From G963667675 sp965249215 (GTDB lineage: Bacteria > Chloroflexota > Dehalococcoidia > Lucifugimonadales > UBA3495), in contig CBDFLN010000002.1 in assembly GCA_965249215.1 (NCBI GenBank), positions 1,178,001 through 1,242,000 on the forward strand: 64,000 nucleotides of DNA. Direction: 5' to 3'. The translations under genes were made by a program, and so were the position numbers. Positions within the stretch are counted from its first letter, which is position 1, and every line of letters begins with the position of its first letter. This document shows positions 7,202 to 15,644 of the stretch, piece after piece. Under the pieces are notes generated by a model that worked only from the letters and a program-made list of their open reading frames with translations, was not told the origin of the DNA and searched no databases.

Positions 7202-8683
7202 ATGGCTCGGGTAAAGACTCGGGACTTTTCCCAAGCCTCTAGTCAGGCCATTGACAATCCCCAGCTACAGCGCGCGTTACGCCGAGTTGGCGCGGGTTTC
7301 GACGCCGACCGGCAGGCGGCCGTGCAAGAGGTAACGCCCCAGGCTTGGGAGGAGTGGCGGGAACAAGCCCGGACAATCAAGGCTCACACCTTGGCCCACC
7401 TGGACTACTACCTGGAAATGCTGCACGACAACGTCGTCAAGTCCGGCGGCAAGGTCCACTTCGCCCGTGACGCCGTCCAAGCCAACGACATTGTCGCCGG
7501 GCTTGCCCGAACCCGACAGGTACGAGTCGCCGTCAAGAGCAAGTCAATGGTATCCGAGGAACTGGACCTCAACCCGGCCCTGGAGTCCTCCGGCGTCCGG
7601 GTCTACGAGACCGACTTAGGAGAGTACATTATCCAGATGGCCGGGGAGACGCCCTCCCACCTGATAGCTCCGGCCCTCCACAAGACCAAGGAAGACGTGG
7701 CCCACCTGTTCACCCAGGAACTGGGGCTGCCCCCCACGGACGATATCCCGACACTGGCCCGAGCCGCCAGGGAGACCCTGAGGGACAGGTTCTTTGAGGC
7801 GGACATGGGCATCAGCGGGGCAAATTTCGTCGTAGCCGAAACCGGGACCCTGGCCATCGTCAGCAACGAGGGCAACGGCAGATTCTGTACCTCCGCTCCC
7901 CGCATCCACGTGGGCATCGCCGGAATGGAGAAGGTCATCCCGTCGCTGCAAGACCTGGCCGTGTTCCTCCGGCTGCTGCCTAGGTCGGCCACCGGACAGC
8001 GCATTACCAGCTACGTGAGCCTGATCAGCGGGCCCCGGAGAGATGACGACGAAGACGGCCCGGAAGAGTTTCACCTGGTGCTGGTCGACAACGGCCGGTC
8101 GCGGTTGCTGGCCGACGAGGGACTCAGGGAGGCGCTCAATTGCATCCGGTGCGGCGCTTGCCTGAACGTCTGCCCGGTGTACCGGAAGGTGGGAGGCCAC
8201 GCCTACGGATGGGTGTATCCCGGCCCCATCGGAGCCGTGGTCACACCGGTGTTGACCGGGCTCAAGCAAGCGAAAGACCTGCCCTACGCCTCCACCCTTT
8301 GCGGCGCCTGCCGGGACGCCTGCCCGGTCAAGATCAACATTCCCAGGATGCTGCTGGAGCTGCGCAGCAAGCTGGCGGAAGGTCCGGACAAGGAGCAGAA
8401 GGCGGCCGGCAAACTGGAGTCCTTTCTTGCCCGCGGCTATGCCCGCTTGATGAGCGGCCCAAGGCTCCTCGCCCTGGTCCACCGGGTAGGTCGGACACTG
8501 CAAAAGCCGCTGCAATGGGCCCCGTTCATTCCATTCTCCAAGACCAAGCGGATGTTCAAGAGGATGCCCGCCCCGCTGCTGTCCCGCTGGACCAGGTCCA
8601 GGGACTTTCCCGCGTTGCCTCCCCGGACTTTCCACGAAATCTGGCGCAAGGACCATCCGCCAAAGCGAGGAGGCGGCAACTAA
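7202..8683 (+). CDS. lutB: lactate utilization protein B, Fe-S protein
   Basis: A 493 aa protein combining an LUD domain (the KSKSMVSEEL and ISGANFVVAETGTLAI blocks) with a two-cluster ferredoxin domain (CIRCGACLNVCPVYR near residue 313 and CGACRDACPVKINIP near 362), then a basic C-terminal tail. It is the electron-transfer core of the LutABC lactate oxidation complex. The length is typical. A GAGGGT ribosome binding site precedes the ATG at 7202. Only one base separates its stop from the next ATG, so translation of lutC is probably coupled. Confidence 0.94.
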   Translation: MARVKTRDFSQASSQAIDNPQLQRALRRVGAGFDADRQAAVQEVTPQAWEEWREQARTIKAHTLAHLDYYLEMLHDNVVKSGGKVHFARDAVQANDIVAGLARTRQVRVAVKSKSMVSEELDLNPALESSGVRVYETDLGEYIIQMAGETPSHLIAPALHKTKEDVAHLFTQELGLPPTDDIPTLARAARETLRDRFFEADMGISGANFVVAETGTLAIVSNEGNGRFCTSAPRIHVGIAGMEKVIPSLQDLAVFLRLLPRSATGQRITSYVSLISGPRRDDDEDGPEEFHLVLVDNGRSRLLADEGLREALNCIRCGACLNVCPVYRKVGGHAYGWVYPGPIGAVVTPVLTGLKQAKDLPYASTLCGACRDACPVKINIPRMLLELRSKLAEGPDKEQKAAGKLESFLARGYARLMSGPRLLALVHRVGRTLQKPLQWAPFIPFSKTKRMFKRMPAPLLSRWTRSRDFPALPPRTFHEIWRKDHPPKRGGGN

Positions 8684-8684
8684 T

Positions 8685-9428
8685 ATGGCCACTCCGGTCG
8701 GCGTACCAAAAGAGGAATTCCTGCAATCGGTGCGTCAGGCGCTGGGCCGAGATAATTCCCCGCCTGTGCCCGGTTATCCCCCGCTGGGCGAGACTCTCGC
8801 AGACCTGGAAACCCAGGCGGCCGAAATTAGGCGACGCCTGGCAGAAGACCCCGCCGGAATGGTGGGCAAACTGGCTTCCGCCGCCCGGAGCGCCGGGTGG
8901 CAGGTCCACCAGGCAGCCGGATACAAGGAGGCCGCCGACTATATCGCTTCAGTAGCCTCGTCCCGGGGAGTTCAACACGTGGTCCGCACCGCCCAGCCGG
9001 TATTTGACGGTCTCTCCGCCGACGCCGTCCTCGAGAGCCTGGGCCTGACCGTGACCACCGTCGTCCAAGGCCAGGACCGGACCAGAGACATTCTGCGTCA
9101 GGAAATCGCCGCCGCCGGAATGGGAATTACCGGAGCGGACTATGCCGTGGCCGAAACGGGCTCTGTTGTGCTGGCGGCCCGCCAGGGGTTGAGCCGGCTG
9201 GCCTCCCTGGCGCCTCCGGTGCACTTGGCTTTGGTCCGACCGGAAGATATAGTAGAAACCCTGGACGACCTCTTCCTGTTGCGCCGTCTGGAATACCGCA
9301 GCCGCGGCGGAGACATGGGCAGTTGCCTGAACTTCATCACCGGGCCCAGCCGCACCGGCGATATCGAACAGACCCTGGTGGTGGGAGTCCACGGGCCCAA
9401 GGAGGCCCACCTGGTGCTGCTTCCCTAG
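8685..9428 (+). CDS. lutC: lactate utilization protein C, LUD domain
   Basis: A 247 aa LUD-family protein with a variable helical N-terminus followed by the conserved core GITGADYAVAETGSVVL, PPVHLALVRPEDIV and FITGPSRTGDIEQTLVVGVHGP. LutC is required with LutA and LutB for growth on L-lactate, though its exact catalytic part is unclear. The start is one base after the lutB stop. The nearby glycerate kinase and amidohydrolases fit a cell using small organic acids, but they lie on separate transcription units. Confidence 0.93.
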   Translation: MATPVGVPKEEFLQSVRQALGRDNSPPVPGYPPLGETLADLETQAAEIRRRLAEDPAGMVGKLASAARSAGWQVHQAAGYKEAADYIASVASSRGVQHVVRTAQPVFDGLSADAVLESLGLTVTTVVQGQDRTRDILRQEIAAAGMGITGADYAVAETGSVVLAARQGLSRLASLAPPVHLALVRPEDIVETLDDLFLLRRLEYRSRGGDMGSCLNFITGPSRTGDIEQTLVVGVHGPKEAHLVLLP

Positions 9429-9492
9429 GTTCCATTCCAACGCCCGGCACCAACAAGCAATAGACCCGCAAGTCAACCCACAGGAGCGCCCA

Positions 9493-9846
9493 ATGCCCGT
9501 ACGCGCCGGGTTTTCCAGGTACCGCAAGGAAATCATGGAGCAGGAGCTCGACACAATCATTGCCGCCCTGCCCATGCTGGGCGTGGAGAAGGTCATCCTG
9601 ACCGGGGCCATGGTCTCCGACGATTACGCGCCGGACAGCCGGATAGAGCTTATCGTCGTCCACAAGACGGACCGGCCCTTCGGCAGGCGGTCTGACTTCT
9701 TCTCCTACCACCTGGACGCCTCGGTAGCTGTCGATACCCAAGTGTATACTCCGGAAGAGTTTGAGGAACTTCAAGAGGTCTTGCCGGCCCTGGACCGGGC
9801 CTGCAAGGATGGAAGGGTAATTTTCGATGCCCGACTATATAGCTGA
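9493..9846 (+). CDS. minimal nucleotidyltransferase-like protein (MNT), catalytic motif degenerate
   Basis: A 117 aa protein with the size and partner of MNT proteins, the antitoxin half of HEPN/MNT pairs. MNTs normally carry a GS...SDxDL motif that binds metal and adds AMP to the HEPN partner. Here the equivalent stretch reads TGAMVSDDYAPDSRIELIVV, so Ser of GS is Ala and the paired Asp of SDxDL are replaced by Arg and Glu. The fold may be kept without transferase activity. Its 3' end overlaps the HEPN gene by 20 bp, supporting co-expression. The assignment relies on context as much as on sequence. Confidence 0.6.
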   Translation: MPVRAGFSRYRKEIMEQELDTIIAALPMLGVEKVILTGAMVSDDYAPDSRIELIVVHKTDRPFGRRSDFFSYHLDASVAVDTQVYTPEEFEELQEVLPALDRACKDGRVIFDARLYS

Positions 9847-10228
9847 AAGCGCCCGCTGGCTGCGGCAGGCGCAGCAGGACCTGGACGACGCCGGGTTCGC
9901 GCGGGAGGGCGGCCGGTTCAACCTGGCCTGCTTCCTCGGCCAGCAGGCAGCCGAGAAGGCGGTCACGGCCTTCCTCTACCACCGGCGGGTCGAGGACGTT
10001 TGGAGCCACTCGCTCATCGACCTGTGCGAAGACGCCAAGCTCTTCGACATGATGTTCGACACCATCAAGGCCGAGGCGCGGCAGCTGGACAAGTACTACG
10101 AAATAACCCGCTACCCCAGCTTCCTGCCCGGCGGCATCCCTTCAGAGGCGTTCGACGAGATCGACGCCGACCGTTCCATCGAGCTTTCCAAGAAGGTTCT
10201 GGACTTCGTGGAGCGGAGGGTCGCGTAA
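9827..10228 (+). CDS. HEPN domain protein (probable RNase toxin of HEPN/MNT pair)
   Basis: A 133 aa all-helical HEPN protein: an N-terminal helix of the form AESARWLRQAQQDLDDA, then ACFLGQQAAEKAVTAFL, then a loop with RVEDVWSH. The last fits the Rx4-6H motif of HEPN ribonucleases (Arg, six residues, His). Such proteins cleave RNA and are neutralised by the adjacent MNT. The ATG at 9827 lies within the MNT gene and follows an AAGG-rich stretch, so translation is coupled. It could act as a toxin-antitoxin pair or anti-phage module; no phage genes are nearby. It converges with glycerate kinase 15 bp away. Confidence 0.8.
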   Translation: MPDYIAESARWLRQAQQDLDDAGFAREGGRFNLACFLGQQAAEKAVTAFLYHRRVEDVWSHSLIDLCEDAKLFDMMFDTIKAEARQLDKYYEITRYPSFLPGGIPSEAFDEIDADRSIELSKKVLDFVERRVA

Positions 10229-10243
10229 GAGAGACTCCGGGCC

Positions 10244-11386
10244 CTACCCGCTAAACCCCCGCAGCATCAGCAGGCGCATAGTGTTTTGGGCCGCCGCCTC
10301 CAGCAGTTCCTCGGCCCGTGTCAGGCTTCTGACCGTGCTCATGGGACCGTCGGCGATGCAGACAATCCCCGATATGCCGTGGTCGTATAGCTCTTCGTAG
10401 CCGGGTCCCAGCTTGCCGGCCAGGAGCAACGTCGGTGCGTTGTGATTCTGAGCACGCCTGGCCACCCCCACCGGTGCTTTGTTGTATATCGTCGACCGGT
10501 CGACCCGTCCCTCGCCGGTTATCACCAAGTCGGCTCCCTCTAGAATGGCATCGAACCCCAGGACCTCGCACATCATGTCTATGCCGGGAGTGAGCCTGGC
10601 GCCGGCAAAGGCGATCAATCCGGCCCCCAAACCGCCGCCGGCCCCGGAACCGGGCATCTCCGCCACGTCCATCCCCAGGTCGCGATGCACCACTTGGGCG
10701 AAGTTCAGCAGAGCAGAGTCCAACTCCGCCGCCGTCTTTGGCGAGGCCCCTTTCTGCGGGCCGTATACGGCCGATGCCCCGGCGGGGCCGCACAAGGGAT
10801 TCGTCACGTCGACTGCCCCGATGACGGTGGCGCCAGCCAACCCGCGGTGCAGCCTGCTGGCGTCGATGGCAGCCAACCGGGCCAGCCCAGCCCCGCCCTC
10901 GGGAATGCTGCGGCCATCCTCATCCAAGAACCGCACGCCCAGCGCCTCGGCCATTCCGGCGCCTCCGTCGTTGGTGGCGGTGCCGCCAAGGCAGACTATA
11001 AGACGGCTGAATCCGCGGTTTAGAGCCTCCGCGATGATTTGTCCGGTACCGCGGCTGGTGGTAATCCGGGGGTCGCGGCGGCTGGGCGGGACCAACGCCA
11101 ACCCGGAAGCCTGGGCCGCCTCCACTACCACCGTGCGCCCGTCGCCCATAACCCCCCAGGCTGCCTCCTCGGGCCAACCCAGGGGGCTGGTCACAGCATG
11201 TTTGAACCTTTGACCCCCGGTGCCGTCCACCAGGACGTCCAGAGTCCCGTTTCCGCCATCGGCCACCGGCGCCAGCACCGTTTCCGCTTCGGGCGCGACG
11301 GCCAGAACGCCCCGCTGTATGGCCTTGGCCGCGACCAATGCGGAAACGCTTTCTTTAAAGCTCTGAGGTGCAATGACAATCTTCAT
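10244..11386 (-). CDS. glycerate 2-kinase (GarK/GlxK type)
   Basis: A 380 aa enzyme phosphorylating D-glycerate with ATP, feeding C3 acids from glyoxylate or sugar-acid breakdown into glycolysis. Diagnostic blocks: the start KIVIAPQSFKES, APVADGGNGTLD, VVVEAAQASGL, RGTGQIIAEALNRG, CLGGTATNDGGAGMAEALG, DVTNPLCGPAGAS and ITGEGRVDRST. Length is normal for the family. A TTG nine bases upstream is a possible start, but ATG-AAG-ATT at 11386 matches the family N-terminus. It stands alone on its strand between the HEPN gene and the M20 genes. Confidence 0.93.
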   Translation of the reverse strand: MKIVIAPQSFKESVSALVAAKAIQRGVLAVAPEAETVLAPVADGGNGTLDVLVDGTGGQRFKHAVTSPLGWPEEAAWGVMGDGRTVVVEAAQASGLALVPPSRRDPRITTSRGTGQIIAEALNRGFSRLIVCLGGTATNDGGAGMAEALGVRFLDEDGRSIPEGGAGLARLAAIDASRLHRGLAGATVIGAVDVTNPLCGPAGASAVYGPQKGASPKTAAELDSALLNFAQVVHRDLGMDVAEMPGSGAGGGLGAGLIAFAGARLTPGIDMMCEVLGFDAILEGADLVITGEGRVDRSTIYNKAPVGVARRAQNHNAPTLLLAGKLGPGYEELYDHGISGIVCIADGPMSTVRSLTRAEELLEAAAQNTMRLLMLRGFSG

Positions 11387-11495
11387 CGTCGTCAAGGCGA
11401 ATTATACAACGGGCCATGCCGCCGGAGCCTGTGCCCCGTATACCCACAGGCTAAGCCTCTGCTAAAATCCGGTGTAGCTTTTGTTGGAGTGTTTC

Positions 11496-12839
11496 ATGGC
11501 CTCTGCCGCGCCGTCCAAAGAAGACCTCAAGCGCCGGGTCTTCCAGGAAATAGACTTCCGGGCCGACGAAATAGTCAGCCTAGCCAGGACAATCCTAGAG
11601 AACCCGGAGCCGGGGTTCCGCGAAACCAAGACTGCAGCCCTGGTCGCCCGCACCTTCGCCCAGATGGGCATTCCCTTCCGGGCCGGCCTGGCCGTCACCG
11701 GGGTCCGCGCCGACTTGATTGGCGGCTCGGCAGGCCCTGCCCTGGCCGTCCTGGGAGAGCTGGACTCGCTGATAGTGAACCAGCACCCGCACGCCGACCC
11801 CGAGACAGGGGCAGCTCACGCCTGCGGGCACCATTGCCAGGTAGCCATGATGCTGGGCGCCGCCATGGCCCTGATGCAGCCGGACGTCCTCAACGCCCTC
11901 AGCGGCCGCCTGGTGTTCATGGCGGTCCCTGCCGAGGAATATATCGAAATCGAGTACCGGGACTCCCTGCGCAGAAAAGGCCAGATCGAATTTCTCGGCG
12001 GCAAGCCGGAGATGGTCAGGCTCGGCGAGTTCGACGACGTCGACCTGGCCATGATGATGCACACCACCAGCAACCGGGACGACAAGCAAATGTGCATCGG
12101 CGGGACGAATAACGGGACTGTCGCCAAGCGCATCCAGTTCATCGGCCGAGCCGCCCACGCCGGCGGTTCGCCCCACCTGGGCATCAATGCCCTGAACGCC
12201 GCTACCCTGGCGTTGACCGCCATTCACTTCAACCGGGAGACCTTCCGAGACGAAGACACTATCCGCGTCCATCCCATTATTACCAAGGGCGGCGAAGCCG
12301 TCAGCGCTGTTCCCGCCGACGTGAGAATGGAGACCTTCGTCCGCGGCCGGACAATAGAGGCCATTTTGGAGGCCAACGCAAAAGTGGACCGGGCCCTGAA
12401 GGCTGGAGCGCTGGCCGTCGGCGCCGGCGTGAATATCCAGACAATTCCAGGGTACCTGCCATTAAGGCAGGACAAGAACATGTCCCAAGTCTTCGAGGCC
12501 AACGCAGTGGACCTGGTGGGCCAGGACAAAGTCGGCTATGTTTCCCACCGCACCGGCTCTACGGACATGGGAGACATCAGCCATCTCATGCCGGCCATTC
12601 ACCCCTACGTGGGCGGAGCTTCAGGCCTGGGGCACGGGGCAGACTACGTGGTGGATGACTATGGCCTGGCGGTGGTCACGGCCGCCAAGGCCCTTGCCGC
12701 CACCGCGGTGGACTTGCTGGCCGACGGGGCAGCCAAAGCCGGCGGCATAATATCGGCGCACAGACCGGAGATGACCGGCGGCGAATACCTGAAGTTCATG
12801 CGCGGGCTGGCTTCGGAAGAAACGTTCCGGGGCGAGTGA
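11496..12839 (+). CDS. M20-family amidohydrolase (first of tandem pair)
   Basis: A 447 aa zinc-dependent amidohydrolase, related by eye to AbgB/HipO-type M20 enzymes that cleave N-acyl or p-aminobenzoyl amino acids. Visible motifs: GELDSL with DPETGAAHACGHHCQVAMMLG, AVPAEEYIEIE, the dimerisation domain with AAHAGGSPHLGINALNAA, and the closing GSTDMGDISHLMP block. Substrate unknown. The start at 11496 follows GGAG at a good distance. It overlaps the next gene, a paralogue of nearly equal length, and the two are probably one operon made by local duplication. Confidence 0.87.
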   Translation: MASAAPSKEDLKRRVFQEIDFRADEIVSLARTILENPEPGFRETKTAALVARTFAQMGIPFRAGLAVTGVRADLIGGSAGPALAVLGELDSLIVNQHPHADPETGAAHACGHHCQVAMMLGAAMALMQPDVLNALSGRLVFMAVPAEEYIEIEYRDSLRRKGQIEFLGGKPEMVRLGEFDDVDLAMMMHTTSNRDDKQMCIGGTNNGTVAKRIQFIGRAAHAGGSPHLGINALNAATLALTAIHFNRETFRDEDTIRVHPIITKGGEAVSAVPADVRMETFVRGRTIEAILEANAKVDRALKAGALAVGAGVNIQTIPGYLPLRQDKNMSQVFEANAVDLVGQDKVGYVSHRTGSTDMGDISHLMPAIHPYVGGASGLGHGADYVVDDYGLAVVTAAKALAATAVDLLADGAAKAGGIISAHRPEMTGGEYLKFMRGLASEETFRGE

Positions 12840-12844
12840 AATTT

Positions 12845-14191
12845 ATGTTAACCAAAGCCGAGCTCAAACAGAAAGCCTGCCAGACAATCGAGGGGAAGAA
12901 GAAAGAGCTAATCGCCGTCGCCCAGGATATCCTGGCCCACCCCGAAACAGGCTTCAATGAGACTCGGACCGCTGCCCTGGTTGCCCGAAAATTCGACGAG
13001 ATGGGCATCAGCCACAGGTCCGGGCTGGCCATCACCGGCGTAAAGGGAGGCATAGGTTGCGGCGGCGGCCCCGGGCCCAGCGTCGCCATTATCGGCGAAC
13101 TGGACTCTTTGACCGTGGAGCAACACCCCCATTCTGACTTTCAGACCGGCGCGGCCCATGCCTGCGGCCACAATTGCCAAGTCGGCATGATGCTGGGCGC
13201 CGTCGCCGGGTTGCTTACTCCGGAGGTTTTCGACCAGCTGTCCGGCCGGATTATCCCCTTCGCCGTGCCTGCTGAGGAGTTCGTCGAGGTCGAGCGGCGG
13301 TTGCAGCTGCGGGCCGACGGCAAGCTCGAGTTTCTGGGCGGCAAACAGGAACTGATCCGCTTGGGCGAGTTCGACGACGTGGACATGGCCATGATGTGCC
13401 ACACAGCCAGCGACATGGGCGACCGCAAATTCGCCGTGGGCGGCGCCAGCAACGGGCACATGGTCAAATACGTGCGGTTTATTGGCCGCGGCGCCCACGC
13501 CGGCGGCGCGCCGCACTTGGGAATCAACGCCCTGAACGCCGCTACCTTCGCCCTCCAGGCCATACACGCAAACCGGGAGACCCACCAGGCCCAGGACACC
13601 GTGCGCATCCACGGTATCGTCACCAAGGGGGGTGAAGCGGTCAACGCAGTGCCCGCCGACGTCCGGCTGGAGTGGCGGGTCCGGTCGGCGACCCCCCAGG
13701 CAGTGGTGAAAAACGCCGCGGCCGTTGACCGGTGCTTCAAGGCGGGGGCGCTGGCCGTGGGAGCCTCGGTGGAGATAACCAACATCCCCGGCTACCACCC
13801 CATACGCCACAACGCCGTTCTTCAGGAGACCTTCAGGCGCAACTCCGCCGACCTACTGGGCGAGCGGCAGACCATGGTGATTCCTGTCCGACGCAACCGG
13901 GGAGGTTCGACCGATATGGGAGACCTGAGCCGCATAATACCGTGTTGCCACCCCTACACCAGCGGCGCAGTTGGCCCCGGCCATAGCAAGGAATACCTGA
14001 TTACCGACTACGAGGCCGCGGTGGTAAACCCGGCTAAAATCATGGCCATGGTTGCCATCGACCTGCTGGCCGACGATGCTGCAGCGGCCAAGGAAATAGT
14101 GGCTTCCCACCGGCCCGACGTGACCAAGCAGGACTACCTTAGGTTTCAACGAGAGCAGGCCCAGGTCATCCGGTTCGACGGCGGCCTTTGA
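12845..14191 (+). CDS. M20-family amidohydrolase (second of tandem pair)
   Basis: A 448 aa paralogue of the preceding gene with matching blocks: GELDSLTVEQHPHSDFQTGA, AAHACGHNCQVGMMLGA, AVPAEEFVEVE, AHAGGAPHLGINALNAA and GSTDMGDLSRIIP. As in its twin, the position after ACGH carries Gln where many M20D enzymes have His. An in-frame GTG at 12836 overlaps the upstream stop (GTGA) and would add three residues, so translational coupling is likely whichever start is used. The two may act on different N-acyl substrates or form a heteromer; neither can be told from sequence. It converges with a membrane protein gene. Confidence 0.87.
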   Translation: MLTKAELKQKACQTIEGKKKELIAVAQDILAHPETGFNETRTAALVARKFDEMGISHRSGLAITGVKGGIGCGGGPGPSVAIIGELDSLTVEQHPHSDFQTGAAHACGHNCQVGMMLGAVAGLLTPEVFDQLSGRIIPFAVPAEEFVEVERRLQLRADGKLEFLGGKQELIRLGEFDDVDMAMMCHTASDMGDRKFAVGGASNGHMVKYVRFIGRGAHAGGAPHLGINALNAATFALQAIHANRETHQAQDTVRIHGIVTKGGEAVNAVPADVRLEWRVRSATPQAVVKNAAAVDRCFKAGALAVGASVEITNIPGYHPIRHNAVLQETFRRNSADLLGERQTMVIPVRRNRGGSTDMGDLSRIIPCCHPYTSGAVGPGHSKEYLITDYEAAVVNPAKIMAMVAIDLLADDAAAAKEIVASHRPDVTKQDYLRFQREQAQVIRFDGGL

Positions 14192-14212
14192 CTTGGCGCC
14201 GTTGGGCCGTCC

Positions 14213-14845
14213 CTAAACCCCCAGGAAGTACATGGTCGCCCCGGCTATCAGGGGAATGCTAAGGTTGTCATCCGGCGGCAACGACGCCAACTCCACCACT
14301 CCGGCAACCACCGCGCCTATCCAAAGCCCCCAGTGATAGTCTATTGCCCCGCTGCCGGTCAGCGCTGCCGTTACCGCCAGCGAGACCAGGATAAAGGCGG
14401 CGGTCCCCCCGGGAGACTTTCCCCGTATCCTTGGGCCCGGCAACCGCCTTCCGGCCAACGCCGCCGCAGGGTCTCCCAGAGACAGGAACAGCAGGGCCGG
14501 CACTGCCACCTGGGGGCCAAACAACAGAAACGAGAACAGAGCGCCGATTACCATGAAGGTGGCTCCGGTGAAACGGCGGCGTTCGCCATCCTTCAAGAGA
14601 GGCGCCAGCCAGTAGAGGAACCGGCGGTTCACCCACGGAATGCGGAACCGCGTGACGTCCAGCACCAGCCCACCGCCCGACATCACCGCCAGCGCTGCTA
14701 CCATGAACTCCACGGGAGCGAAGATCCCGGCTACGGGGATCGAGGAGCCGGCGACCGCGTGGAACAGTCTTCGCCAGCCCGGAGGCGGCTGCGACCATTC
14801 CGGCAGGCCTGCGGCGGCCAGGTAAGCCAATGCCGACTTAATCAT
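14213..14845 (-). CDS. SEC59/DGK1-type CTP-dependent lipid kinase-like membrane protein
   Basis: A 210 aa polytopic membrane protein with about six hydrophobic segments. It holds the hallmark blocks of the dolichol kinase/diacylglycerol kinase (CTP)/phytol kinase family: RRFTGATFMVIGAL, LLFLSLGDPAAALAGRR and the basic IRGKSPGGTAAF loop that binds CTP. Family members phosphorylate polyprenol, phytol or diacylglycerol at the membrane. Which lipid is used here is unknown. Start ATG at 14845. It converges with the second M20 gene. Confidence 0.75.
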   Translation of the reverse strand: MIKSALAYLAAAGLPEWSQPPPGWRRLFHAVAGSSIPVAGIFAPVEFMVAALAVMSGGGLVLDVTRFRIPWVNRRFLYWLAPLLKDGERRRFTGATFMVIGALFSFLLFGPQVAVPALLFLSLGDPAAALAGRRLPGPRIRGKSPGGTAAFILVSLAVTAALTGSGAIDYHWGLWIGAVVAGVVELASLPPDDNLSIPLIAGATMYFLGV

Positions 14846-14917
14846 TCAGCAAACGGCAACGATTGCCTATCAAAAAACTGAGGCCACACGGTCCAAAGGG
14901 CCGCCCGGCCCCCGCAG

Positions 14918-15583
14918 CTAGAACGGGATGAGGATGCTGTCTACGGCGCGCCATCGCAGTTCTTTGAATTCTGTGCCTTCCTGCGCTTCGAACACCATCC
15001 ATCCGTCGATGCTCTTCCTTTGTTCGATCTCTATCGAGCCGGCCAGGAATCCTTCTCCGGCCTTTGCCTTCCTACCCTGCAGTTGGATCGACCTCACCGG
15101 CCCGTCATTCCAGCCGGGAGGACTGGGGACCTCCTCATCTTTGCCATAGTTGGGCACGTCGGCGGCCATCGAATTGCTCACCCAGCCCCAGCCGGAGTCC
15201 GACTTGGTCCATACCTCGCCAACCGCGCCAATGTCCACGGGGACGTATACGCCGCCAAAAAAGTCTTCAAGCAGGGCGGCCTCTTCGTCCAAGGTGACGA
15301 TTGTCTTGATTGCCGTGTAGTTTATGAGCCGTATCCGAAGCGCGACTACCTCTGACCCTTCCCGGGAGGGCGCGAACCGGAAGTGGTTGAGATCCCTGTC
15401 CTGTGCCTTGGTCGTGTACCGCAGTTCGGAAAGCCGCTCCATATCGGCCACGGTGATGGTAAGGGTGTTGCCGACGCGGGTTATTGCCTGGAACCCGGCG
15501 TCGCCGCACCCCGCCGCCAGCAAAACGCCCAGTCCAACGGCGGCCAGCAACGCCCACCCCTTTTTACCCAACACGTTTAGCAT
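14918..15583 (-). CDS. predicted lipoprotein, unknown function
   Basis: A 221 aa exported protein. A short basic start (MLNVLGKKGW) precedes a hydrophobic stretch ending in a lipobox (VLLAAGC), so the mature protein is probably lipid-anchored at Cys near residue 25. The rest looks like an extracellular beta-rich domain with VVALRIRLINYTAIKTIVTL and a late GSIEIEQ/WMVFE block, similar in style to the telokin-like DUF4352 group, though not identified. An upstream TTG (15610) would add nine residues. It is followed by a lipid kinase-like gene and preceded by cysteine desulfurase on the same strand. Confidence 0.7.
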   Translation of the reverse strand: MLNVLGKKGWALLAAVGLGVLLAAGCGDAGFQAITRVGNTLTITVADMERLSELRYTTKAQDRDLNHFRFAPSREGSEVVALRIRLINYTAIKTIVTLDEEAALLEDFFGGVYVPVDIGAVGEVWTKSDSGWGWVSNSMAADVPNYGKDEEVPSPPGWNDGPVRSIQLQGRKAKAGEGFLAGSIEIEQRKSIDGWMVFEAQEGTEFKELRWRAVDSILIPF

Positions 15584-15644
15584 GTAAATGGAACCGCCGG
15601 TAAGCCGCAATGTATCATTCCAACATTGGTCCTATCGACGGCAG

